Positions 1-5,956 of a DNA stretch of 10,646 nucleotides are shown piece by piece. The notes below the pieces were generated by a model. It ran no database searches and was not told the origin of the DNA. It worked only from the letters and a program-made list of their open reading frames with translations. The stretch is from JACRAO01 sp964490895. GTDB taxonomy: Bacteria > Bdellovibrionota > UBA1018. Location of the stretch: the NCBI GenBank assembly GCA_964490895.1, contig CAZBEI010000074.1, positions 1 through 10,646 on the forward strand, written 5' to 3'. The position numbers were made by a program, and so were the translations under genes. Positions within the stretch are counted from its first letter, which is position 1. Each line of letters starts with the position of its first letter.

Positions 1-1
1 A

Positions 2-2155
2 ATCGAAGCATCACCTTCTACTAAAGGGTCACCAAAAAATAGAACTTCTGTCTCCCAGCCTTCCAAAAGAAAAATCATGGGCGCGCCCCCCTTATTAGCA
101 GGAAGCTATCAAAGAAATGTGTTTTTTTCTGAGCATCAGACTTCTACTGGAACGCTTGAGAGAGAGGCACTTTTAATAGACAAGCTTGCTCGGGCGGCAC
201 ACAGTCTAGAAACTTATCTAAAAAATACTGCAAAAGGAGAACTCTCACCTACACAAAATAGGCCTGTGCGTGAGCTCATGGGCATCGCTCAGTGGTTTGA
301 CAGTCAATTTGGTGAAATTCTGGATGAGATCAGCACAAAATTAGACTTGCCAGCAGAAAGTGCAGCAGTAAAGTTTTCAGATAGACAAGGCGGAGAGACT
401 CTAGCTCGATGTACTGTAGATAATGTTAAGGTTGATTTTTTGTTCAAAAGTGGTCTTTCTAAACCTGATCTCGAAAAAATGAGCGCTGGGGAAAAAAGGG
501 AAGCGCTTAAAAAATATAAAGATAAAATCAAACTCAAGTTCAAATTATACATTGAAAGTTTAAAACTTCATTCGAGAATCCTGAGTCGAAAATACCTCAA
601 GTATTTTTTTAGAGCTAACCAATTGCTAGATCGGCTCGCAGAAGCGGCCGATGAGACAGCAAGAGGTAAAGTAAGAGAAGCAATTGCAAAATTCTTGGAT
701 GAGAACAATGCAGAGGGCTTAGAAAAGATCACTGCACAGGATTTGATCTTAGCAGATCCGGCCGAGGACTATTTTTATTTTTTCAAAAAAGGGCTTAGTG
801 GCGATGTCTTCGAACACCCCCATGTTCGAAGAGAGCTCAGAGTTTTGCAAGGTAAATTGAGGCAGACTACAGAAGGGAATACCAAAATTAAAGGTCAGAT
901 TTTAGATAAAATCAAAGCTATTTTTACAAACAGAGAGGTCACTTACATTGAATGGATTGATCTTAATCTGGATGCTTTGAACGTTTGGGATAACTCCCCT
1001 AATAGGGAATTAAAACGACAGGTTCGACAGCATTTCAGGGAGGGATACGTGACGCTCCCCTTTTTTGAGAAAGCGCTAGAGAGAGATGATTTCTTTTTGC
1101 CTAGTTCAGTGCCTCTCATTTTATTTAGCATGGCTGATAAAACCAAGACGGTCGATGAAGTGTCGATGCCTCCCGTCACCCAAGTGGAGCACGACATAAA
1201 AGGGCATGGTAGTATAATAATAAGTGACCGAGACGCTATTTATCATCATTTTGAATTAAGATATTTGAACCCAGAACAAAGAGAAGCAATAATTCGAGAG
1301 CGATATAAAAAGGCTAGAGCTTTTTTTTCTTTGCTGAGGCGCGAACCAGACATTGAGTTTCAAAATAAATTGACTCGAGTTTTGTTTGAACTCTTGCACG
1401 AGGGAGTTCATGGAGAGAGGCCGATTCCTGAGAACTTTACATGGATAAAAGAAGGTGGTGGGATATTTGTTTATCCGGCTGACATTGATTTTTTACATTC
1501 AGTTTTTTTAAATGCAAAGAATAAAGATAAGATAATCCGTGGTATTATACAAAATTCTCGCTTACAAATGCCTACACAAGATTTGCATAGAGCTCTGGAT
1601 TGGATTGCAAATAAACTAAATGTCATTATGCAAGAGTTTCCACAAAAGCCAGTCAATGAACAGTTAGAACTAGAAATCGAATTGCATCAGGCTTGTATCT
1701 ATTTTCAGAATGGCCATAGTGATTCTACTGAATATAAAAAGACAAGACTTAGATTACAAAAAAAATATCAAGGCAATGTCACGGCAGCGAAAAGAATGAT
1801 CCAAGTCGCACAAACTATCCCACCAGAAGCGGCTCTGTTTAGTTCTGATAGCAAACCGTGGATTAAGCTACAGACTAAACTTGCTATGTTAGATGCATTA
1901 GAGGCCATTGGTGTGAAAGAAGATTTTGTCTTAGATTATTTGATTGCGCAAATAGTTTTACCTACAGCAATTGGAGACCCCTCTGTGGCCAGGGAGACTC
2001 AAAATACACTTGGCAAATTATTTTGGCGTGACCGGGCTGCTGCGAAAAAAATTGAAACTAAAATGACGGAGTTAGGCAGATATGGACAAGTTTATTCAAT
2101 ACTTGGCAGTATGGGCTTTAGTGAACAAGAGGTGCAAGAACTAACGAATAAATAG
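2..2155 (+). CDS. Large uncharacterised protein with an HExxH motif, 5' end off the window
   Basis: I do not recognise this family. The frame is open from base 2, giving 717 visible residues. The first ATG (77-79) has no convincing Shine-Dalgarno sequence before it, only an A-rich stretch, and the 25 codons upstream read as a plausible Ser/Lys/Pro-rich linker, so the true start is probably left of the window. Counting from that ATG, the protein is mostly charged and helical, without an evident membrane segment in the visible part. At residues 441-445 there is HEGVH inside a hydrophobic helix (LFELLHEGVHGE), matching the HExxH zinc-protease pattern; an upstream His-rich stretch, HDIKGHG, lies at 372-378. 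Candidate third ligands such as the Glu residues after 446 cannot be assigned. A zinc peptidase role is a guess from the motif. It ends 18 nt before the start-less nucleotidyltransferase frame, in the same phase. Confidence 0.75.
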   Translation: MEASPSTKGSPKNRTSVSQPSKRKIMGAPPLLAGSYQRNVFFSEHQTSTGTLEREALLIDKLARAAHSLETYLKNTAKGELSPTQNRPVRELMGIAQWFDSQFGEILDEISTKLDLPAESAAVKFSDRQGGETLARCTVDNVKVDFLFKSGLSKPDLEKMSAGEKREALKKYKDKIKLKFKLYIESLKLHSRILSRKYLKYFFRANQLLDRLAEAADETARGKVREAIAKFLDENNAEGLEKITAQDLILADPAEDYFYFFKKGLSGDVFEHPHVRRELRVLQGKLRQTTEGNTKIKGQILDKIKAIFTNREVTYIEWIDLNLDALNVWDNSPNRELKRQVRQHFREGYVTLPFFEKALERDDFFLPSSVPLILFSMADKTKTVDEVSMPPVTQVEHDIKGHGSIIISDRDAIYHHFELRYLNPEQREAIIRERYKKARAFFSLLRREPDIEFQNKLTRVLFELLHEGVHGERPIPENFTWIKEGGGIFVYPADIDFLHSVFLNAKNKDKIIRGIIQNSRLQMPTQDLHRALDWIANKLNVIMQEFPQKPVNEQLELEIELHQACIYFQNGHSDSTEYKKTRLRLQKKYQGNVTAAKRMIQVAQTIPPEAALFSSDSKPWIKLQTKLAMLDALEAIGVKEDFVLDYLIAQIVLPTAIGDPSVARETQNTLGKLFWRDRAAAKKIETKMTELGRYGQVYSILGSMGFSEQEVQELTNK

Positions 2156-2173
2156 TCACAAAAATAGCGGTAA

Positions 2174-2635
2174 GGGGGCAACCATCCTTATGCGTTAGTA
2201 GGAGGTCTTGCGATTCAACATTGGGTATCTGTTAGACCCACAGACGATTTAGATATTGTTCTTTTGGCCACTGACCTCACTCTTGTTAAGGCCCTCTACC
2301 CAGGAGGGCATGAAACAGCTTTGATCTATTGTGCAAAGATTGAAGGGATAAATGTAGATTTTATGCACTCCAAAATTTTTCCATGGACAAAAGATGCAAT
2401 TCAAAATGCAGCGAAGATGTCTTCGTCAGGAGTTGAAATTCCAGTTGTATTACCAGAATACCTAATTCTCTATAAATTTAAAGCAGCTCGATCTAAAGAC
2501 TTAGAGGACATTAAAGACCTACTCAAACTCCAAGGCATTTATGGAAAAACTAGAAAACTTGTCCAGGGCTATTTTTCGATAGAAGATTTAGAAGATCTTG
2601 AACAGCTCGCCAGAGAAGCAGAATATGGAGTATAG
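2174..2635 (+). pseudogene. 5'-truncated AbiEii/DUF6036-like nucleotidyltransferase
   Basis: The translated frame begins right after an in-frame TAA (2171-2173) and reads PYALVGGLAIQHW, then RPTDDLDIVLL. This is the G-G plus D-x-D core of the polymerase-beta-type nucleotidyltransferases found in AbiEii-like toxins and DUF6036 proteins. The C-terminal part (LPEYLILYKFKAARSKDLEDIKDLL) also fits those families, where a Lys/Arg-Asp-x-x-Asp block is usual. No ATG, GTG or TTG precedes the G-G motif in frame; the first possible start is TTG 2264, past the active-site Asp residues. Family members normally have roughly 20-40 residues before this point, so the 5' end seems lost. The other two frames upstream supply no start within the short gap after the preceding gene, which argues against a single frameshift. 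If TTG 2264 is used, a 123-residue protein without its catalytic core would result. A non-canonical start cannot be excluded. Confidence 0.72.
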
Positions 2636-2641
2636 GAGGTG
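2634..2641 (+). promoter_or_regulatory. Orphan Shine-Dalgarno sequence
   Basis: AGGAGGTG overlaps the TAG stop of the nucleotidyltransferase frame. It is a near-perfect complement of the 16S rRNA 3' end, but no open reading frame of useful length starts at the expected distance. The nearest GTG (2662) is too far away and gives only about 21 codons. It may be the leftover start of a lost second gene, or a coincidence. Confidence 0.35.
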
Positions 2642-2642
2642 C

Positions 2643-2670
2643 GCCACTGCCGGCGCCGGAAGTGGCTTTT
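2643..2670 (+). terminator. GC-rich stem-loop with short T run
   Basis: GCCACT (2643-2648) pairs with AGTGGC (2661-2666). Between the arms sits the self-complementary CCGGCGCCGG (2650-2659), flanked by one mismatched pair, and four T residues follow. It lies 8 nt after the nucleotidyltransferase stop, so a Rho-independent terminator is the simplest reading. The T run is short and interrupted by CC. A REP-like element is an alternative, because GGAG immediately precedes it. Confidence 0.5.
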
Positions 2671-2803
2671 CCTGAATCACTTTGCACCCAAGAGGAAATA
2701 TCCCAAGGCCTCCGGGTGATATGTTAGTCAGCTTGTTTGCTGAGATTTCTGCAGTTTGGACAATCATAGAAAAAATGATTGCTAGGCCTAAATTTTTCCA
2801 CAT

Positions 2804-2832
2804 TTTTGAAAAACTCCGCACATTTTTCAAAA
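2804..2832. repeat. AT-rich perfect inverted repeat
   Basis: TTTTGAAAAA (2804-2813) and TTTTTCAAAA (2823-2832) are perfect reverse complements separated by 9 nt. Each arm is also preceded by CACA or CCACA, so the same segment reads as an imperfect direct repeat. It lies between two converging units in a stretch (2671-2889) where I see no gene. A weak bidirectional terminator is possible, although the stem has only one G-C pair. Confidence 0.4.
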
Positions 2833-2889
2833 TTTTCGGATGATTTTTTCAGTTTTCTTTTTTGAAATCCAAAGAATTCTTTCTCGACA

Positions 2890-3261
2890 CTAAAGGAATC
2901 GCCTGTAATCGATTCCCAATGCCTTACCAATTCTCAGTGCAAGTGTCTTTCCAATAGAGCGTTCGCCCTTTTCCATCTTTGAAAGATCACCCTGACTTAC
3001 ACCAATTTTTTCAGCCATTTTTTTTTGGGTCAAATCAAGACGAAGGCGGACACCACGTAGCGCAATGGCAGGGGTCTTCTTTGGATCACCCAGATCGGGA
3101 AATAGTTCAGTAGCAGGAATGGAACCTTCATCACTTTCGTCAAGCTGAGCAAGGAGTGTCTCCACTGCTTGAGCTGCTTCCTTCGGAACAAGGTAAAGCT
3201 TACGTTTCTTTTCTTCTCCGACTTCGATTTTAATAAGGGGCATCTTCACGACTACCGACAT
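2890..3261 (-). CDS. XRE-family antitoxin of a RelE-type toxin-antitoxin pair
   Basis: The 123-residue protein should neutralise the adjacent RelE-like toxin and repress the operon. Residues 1-66 form an acidic N-terminal part with the PKEAAQAVETLL and TELFPDL segments that I associate with antitoxins of this pairing. Residues 68-123 are a helix-turn-helix domain (ALRGVRLRLDLTQKKMAEKIGVSQ, then DLSKMEKGERSIGKTLALRIGKAL), ending in GIDYRRFL, a natural end for the type. The start at 3261 was chosen over an upstream ATG (3294) and a downstream ATG (3243) because GGAGG lies exactly 6 nt before it. The gene overlaps the toxin by 32 nt, which suggests translational coupling. The toxin-first order resembles higBA-like modules. 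Activity is inferred from family and context. Confidence 0.88.
   Translation of the reverse strand: MSVVVKMPLIKIEVGEEKKRKLYLVPKEAAQAVETLLAQLDESDEGSIPATELFPDLGDPKKTPAIALRGVRLRLDLTQKKMAEKIGVSQGDLSKMEKGERSIGKTLALRIGKALGIDYRRFL
2895..2916 (-). terminator. Stem-loop at the end of the antitoxin gene
   Basis: GGAATCG (2895-2901) and CGATTCC (2910-2916) form a perfect 7-bp stem with an 8-nt loop. On the minus strand it covers the last codons of the antitoxin and is followed by TTTAG, which includes the stop codon. The T run is too short for a textbook terminator, so a role in 3'-end formation or mRNA stability is only a suggestion. Confidence 0.3.
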
Positions 3262-3517
3262 AGGTAACCTCCAAAACTCTAATTTCGCTATCAACCACTT
3301 CCCAAACAGTTACAAAACTGTAATTTAAATGGCAGTGATAACGGCCTTGTGTGAGCTTTGAGTAATTCGGCCACTCCAGTTGAATTGGGCCTATTTTTGC
3401 TAAATCTAAAAGGAGTGCTGCAAAAAGATCTAAAACATTTTTTGGCAACTTCTTGACTCGTTTAGCCGCCTTCTTCGAAACATTTACTCGCCAACTCACA
3501 ACTACAGAATATGGCAT
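3230..3517 (-). CDS. RelE/ParE-superfamily toxin
   Basis: This 95-residue basic protein matches RelE-like cytotoxic translational repressors, which in characterised members cleave mRNA on the ribosome. Visible hallmarks are SKKAAKRVKKLPKNV (residues 14-28), the EWPNYSKL block (48-55), RYHCHL (59-64), VTVWEVVDSEIRVLEVTYVG (69-88) and the C-terminal EDAPY. In relatives I know, the end is commonly YVGTHE.APY; here it reads YVGSREDAPY, with Arg where His is common. Whether that affects activity is unknown. ATG 3517 gives the usual family length, but no Shine-Dalgarno sequence precedes it, only an 11-bp palindrome that ends 8 nt upstream. It is the promoter-proximal gene of the pair and overlaps the antitoxin. 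Target and toxicity are inferred from the family. Confidence 0.87.
   Translation of the reverse strand: MPYSVVVSWRVNVSKKAAKRVKKLPKNVLDLFAALLLDLAKIGPIQLEWPNYSKLTQGRYHCHLNYSFVTVWEVVDSEIRVLEVTYVGSREDAPY
3268..3272 (-). promoter_or_regulatory. Strong antitoxin ribosome binding site inside the toxin gene
   Basis: GGAGG on the minus strand sits 6 nt before ATG 3261 and lies within the toxin codons for LEVTY. It decides the antitoxin start. The toxin start lacks any comparable site, so the arrangement favours antitoxin over toxin synthesis from a shared mRNA. Confidence 0.75.
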
Positions 3518-3525
3518 TTTTGCTA

Positions 3526-3536
3526 TATTGTCAATA
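3526..3536. promoter_or_regulatory. Candidate antitoxin operator, proximal site
   Basis: TATTGTCAATA is an 11-bp palindrome around a central T, 8 nt before the toxin ATG. Its core ATTGTCAAT is the reverse complement of the core of a second palindrome centred 95 bp further upstream. Bound protein here could block translation-start access or an overlapping promoter. On the minus strand it also contains TTGACA. Confidence 0.5.
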
Positions 3537-3599
3537 CAAAATTATTCTGATATTTACTTAACTCAATTAAAATGAATATATTTGGCTCACAGGTTGCAT

Positions 3600-3629
3600 A
3601 TATTATTTTCAGAAAGAATTAATTGACAA
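3600..3629 (-). promoter_or_regulatory. Candidate sigma70 promoter of the toxin-antitoxin operon
   Basis: On the minus strand TTGTCA (3629-3624) is followed after 18 nt by TAATAT (3605-3600). The boxes match the consensus at 5 of 6 and 4 of 6 positions. Transcription would begin roughly 70-80 nt before the toxin ATG. The -35 box lies inside a 13-bp palindrome, the usual layout for autorepression. The assignment is by eye only. Confidence 0.35.
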
Positions 3630-3632
3630 TTA
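3620..3632. promoter_or_regulatory. Candidate antitoxin operator, distal site
   Basis: TAATTGACAATTA is a perfect 13-bp palindrome around a central A. It shares the 9-bp core with the site at 3526-3536 and overlaps the proposed -35 box. The remaining intergenic DNA between 3518 and 3740 holds no other gene that I can support. Confidence 0.5.
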
Positions 3633-3740
3633 TCATAGCGGTGAACTTAAAAAAAACAGAGAAAGATAGGGACAAGTGATAGAGCTCTTTAAAAAGACGT
3701 TGTCGAAATAAAAAAGATTGAGAGTCCTACAATATGGGCC

Positions 3741-5084
3741 TCACCCATCCTCATACGGCACGCCGGCTGTCATATCTTCTTTGCTGTCTACCACTTGTGG
3801 GTTTTTGTCGATCTTGGCACTTGCATTTAATTTTTTGACCAATGCTTGGTGCAATTCTTGCCATTTGTGCTGGGTGAGTTTGTCCGCAAGGGTGGTTTTT
3901 TCTGAATCGAATGCAGACAAATCTGGCTTTTCGGACTGGTTGACAAGAACCACTAAAATACCAGAGGGCAAATTGTATTTTTTTGCTCTGCCCCCAGCGC
4001 TTGGGTCGATTGGCAGTTTTGGATCATAGGCATCCGCCATCACTAAAGAGGCCTCTCCCACCCCTGGGATAAAACGAGCTGAGCGAGTCATAAACCCAGT
4101 CTTTTTGACTTCGACTCCATAGAGTTTGAGTAAAGCATTGATTTTTTCGTCTTCTTTACTTTGGGGTTTATTTCCGGGTTTACTTTCAGGTTTATTGACT
4201 GTTTTTTTCTCTGGTTTCTTTGCAGCAATGCTGGCTGGATCGGGTTTTAATAACGCCAGCACTTGCTCAGCCAATTGTTCGTTGAGCTTTCTAATTTCGT
4301 CTGTTTTTTTGGAAGCCAGCACCTCCTCTGCTATTTTTTCTTTGACCTTTTCAAACTCCATGCCTTTGTATTCTCTGTCTTTTTTAGCCTCAAACTGTGT
4401 TTTAGCTAAATTGACTTGAGAGGGTTCTGATAAGAATTTTTTTACTTCTTCTGGAGAAACCTTGAGGGCTTTGCGCCCTGACTCCAAAGTGAGCAACACG
4501 TACTTGAGGTCTCTCTTGTCATGCAATTCTACAAACTCTTGCTTTAACTCTACCTCCGAATAATGCACCCGCGCTCGCAAGTAGTCGTTTAAATTTTGTA
4601 GAGTCACATCTTCTCGCATCATCGATTCGAAACTCGCCGTTGTATAATGATTGGCCTCAAGCAATCCCCGATACAGGTTTAAATCAAATTTGCCGTCTTT
4701 TTGAAAAACACTGAGATCCTTAATTTTTTCTCGAATCTCCTCATCTCCAGCCTTTATGCCCATGCGAAGGGCTTCTTGACTCATAAGTTTTCGATTCACG
4801 AGCTCCCCAAAGACTCCTTCTCTGATCCGGAATGCTTTGAGCTGCTCTTCTGTGATTTTTCCGCCGGCTAGGTTTTTAAAAAACTCCATCCTTTGAGAAA
4901 GCGCCCGGCTAAACTCCGGCAAAGTAATAGCCTCACCATTGACCATTCCTGCCACCGCCCCTTGATGTAGCCCTCGGGTCGCCCTAGGGCTAAAAATTCC
5001 ATAAAAAACAAATACAAAGGCAATGAATCCTATAATAATACTGATCATCACACGGCCAAATTTTAACCTAATCCACTCAAGCAT
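3741..5084 (-). CDS. Membrane-anchored SurA N-domain/PpiD-like periplasmic chaperone, no evident parvulin domain
   Basis: The 447-residue protein resembles PpiD, an inner-membrane folding factor for exported proteins. A short N-terminal tail (LEWIRLKFGR) leads into one membrane segment at about 13-31 (VMISIIIGFIAFVFVFYGIF), then a SurA_N-type region from about 43 to 190 (MVNGEAITLPEFSRAL, FGELVNRKLMSQEALRMGI, FDLNLYRGLL). Residues 190-280 look helical and charged, and 280-313 form a Lys/Pro-rich linker (PEKKTVNKPESKPGNKP). The C-terminal part (about 315-415) resembles the end of PpiD-like proteins. I see no recognisable parvulin isomerase block, and the protein is shorter than the roughly 620-residue E. 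coli PpiD, so chaperone rather than isomerase function is likely. AAGGAAGGA lies a few bases before ATG 5084. The gene is divergent from mreC across 41 nt. Confidence 0.82.
   Translation of the reverse strand: MLEWIRLKFGRVMISIIIGFIAFVFVFYGIFSPRATRGLHQGAVAGMVNGEAITLPEFSRALSQRMEFFKNLAGGKITEEQLKAFRIREGVFGELVNRKLMSQEALRMGIKAGDEEIREKIKDLSVFQKDGKFDLNLYRGLLEANHYTTASFESMMREDVTLQNLNDYLRARVHYSEVELKQEFVELHDKRDLKYVLLTLESGRKALKVSPEEVKKFLSEPSQVNLAKTQFEAKKDREYKGMEFEKVKEKIAEEVLASKKTDEIRKLNEQLAEQVLALLKPDPASIAAKKPEKKTVNKPESKPGNKPQSKEDEKINALLKLYGVEVKKTGFMTRSARFIPGVGEASLVMADAYDPKLPIDPSAGGRAKKYNLPSGILVVLVNQSEKPDLSAFDSEKTTLADKLTQHKWQELHQALVKKLNASAKIDKNPQVVDSKEDMTAGVPYEDG
5031..5036 (+). promoter_or_regulatory. Possible -10 element for the mreC operon
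   Basis: A perfect TATAAT lies about 90 nt before mreC, inside the 5' end of the divergent gene. No good -35 box is present at 16-18 nt spacing, so this could be chance in AT-rich DNA. It is the only strong -10 match that I noticed upstream of mreC. Confidence 0.22.
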
Positions 5085-5107
5085 TTGATTTCCTTCCTTT
5101 TAGCGAT

Positions 5108-5119
5108 TAAAGTCCTTTA
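5108..5119. promoter_or_regulatory. Short inverted repeat in the divergent gap
   Basis: TAAAG and CTTTA, separated by TC, form a small dyad 6 nt before the mreC ATG, within the 41-nt gap between divergent genes. It may be an operator or a minor hairpin near the start. The evidence is weak. Confidence 0.2.
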
Positions 5120-5125
5120 CATACT

Positions 5126-5956
5126 ATGTTTAAGTACCTTAAGGAATACCGTTTTTATATTATCTTATTCCTCTTTATCTTAATCCCCATCATTTCTATC
5201 GATACCGCCACAAGGAGCTCAAGAGAGTACCGGATTTACGACAAAGCTATCATGGCACTCTCTGCTCCGATCCAGCAAATTATCAGTTGGAGTTTAGACC
5301 TCGCTGTCTCAGGGGTTCAAAACTATATTTATCTTTGGCACCTAAAAAAAGACAATCAAATCTTGTTGGACGAAAACCGAAAACTCCTCACTGTTATTGC
5401 CAATCAAAAGGAAACAGCGCAAGAGAATCTTCGTTTACGAAAGCTCTTGAATTTTCAGGAAATTCATCATCTTGAAACCATTGCTGCCCGAGTGATCGCA
5501 AAAGATGTCTCCACTGAATTTAGAGCTGTGCGGATCAACCGAGGGGAAAGTTCTGGAATTAAAAAAGACATGGCCGTCCTCTCCAATGAGGGGATCGTAG
5601 GAAGAATTTTAAGAACAACAGATTCGACCAGCGACATCCTCACTGTCTTAGACCCTCTCTCCGCGGTGGATACTATAGACGAAAGATCTCGTGCTCGCGG
5701 GGTGGTGGAAGGCTTGACGGACGAGGCTTGTATTTTGAGATTTACGCTTCGAACCGATGACATCCTCCCTGGAGATACTTTTATTTCGAGTGGACTGGGT
5801 GGGATTTTTCCCAAAGGAATACCCGTCGGGGTGGCAGCTCGTGTGAGTAAGAAAAATTATGGGATTTCGCAAGATGTCGAAATTCAGCCTAGTGTTGACT
5901 TCTCAAAGCTCGAAGAAGTGCTCATCATTACAAAATCCGACCAAGGGGTGTTATGA
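5126..5956 (+). CDS. mreC: Rod shape-determining protein MreC
   Basis: MreC is the periplasmic scaffold that links MreB/MreD to PBP2 and activates the elongasome. The 276-residue protein has a basic N-terminus, one membrane anchor (about 9-25, FYIILFLFILIPIISID), a coiled-coil segment (about 70-108, HLKKDNQILLDENRKLL to NLRLRKLLNF) and the paired beta-barrel domain from about 118. Typical landmarks are ARVIAKDVSTEFRAVRINRG, EGIVGRILRTTDSTSDILTVLDPLSAVDT, and SSGLGGIFPKGIPVG near the end. The start is fixed by an in-frame TAA at 5108; ATG 5126 is the only choice, and it has no clear Shine-Dalgarno sequence. The stop overlaps mreD by 4 nt (ATGA). mreB is not directly upstream. Confidence 0.96.
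   Translation: MFKYLKEYRFYIILFLFILIPIISIDTATRSSREYRIYDKAIMALSAPIQQIISWSLDLAVSGVQNYIYLWHLKKDNQILLDENRKLLTVIANQKETAQENLRLRKLLNFQEIHHLETIAARVIAKDVSTEFRAVRINRGESSGIKKDMAVLSNEGIVGRILRTTDSTSDILTVLDPLSAVDTIDERSRARGVVEGLTDEACILRFTLRTDDILPGDTFISSGLGGIFPKGIPVGVAARVSKKNYGISQDVEIQPSVDFSKLEEVLIITKSDQGVL

Noticed and set aside
2264..2635. Intact small gene starting at TTG 2264
   Set aside because: This start removes the G-G and D-x-D core that is still readable just upstream, so the locus is better described as a truncated gene.
2724..2930. Minus-strand 68-codon frame overlapping the antitoxin 3' end
   Set aside because: The antitoxin ends naturally in GIDYRRFL, and this frame is composed largely of AT-rich repeat DNA; there is no ribosome binding site or recognisable domain.
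3261..3294. Upstream ATG 3294 as antitoxin start
   Set aside because: It would lengthen the overlap with the toxin and lacks a ribosome binding site, whereas ATG 3261 has GGAGG at 6 nt.
3718..4029. Plus-strand frame of 103 codons opposite the PpiD-like gene
   Set aside because: It lies antisense to a well-supported coding region and shows no family features.
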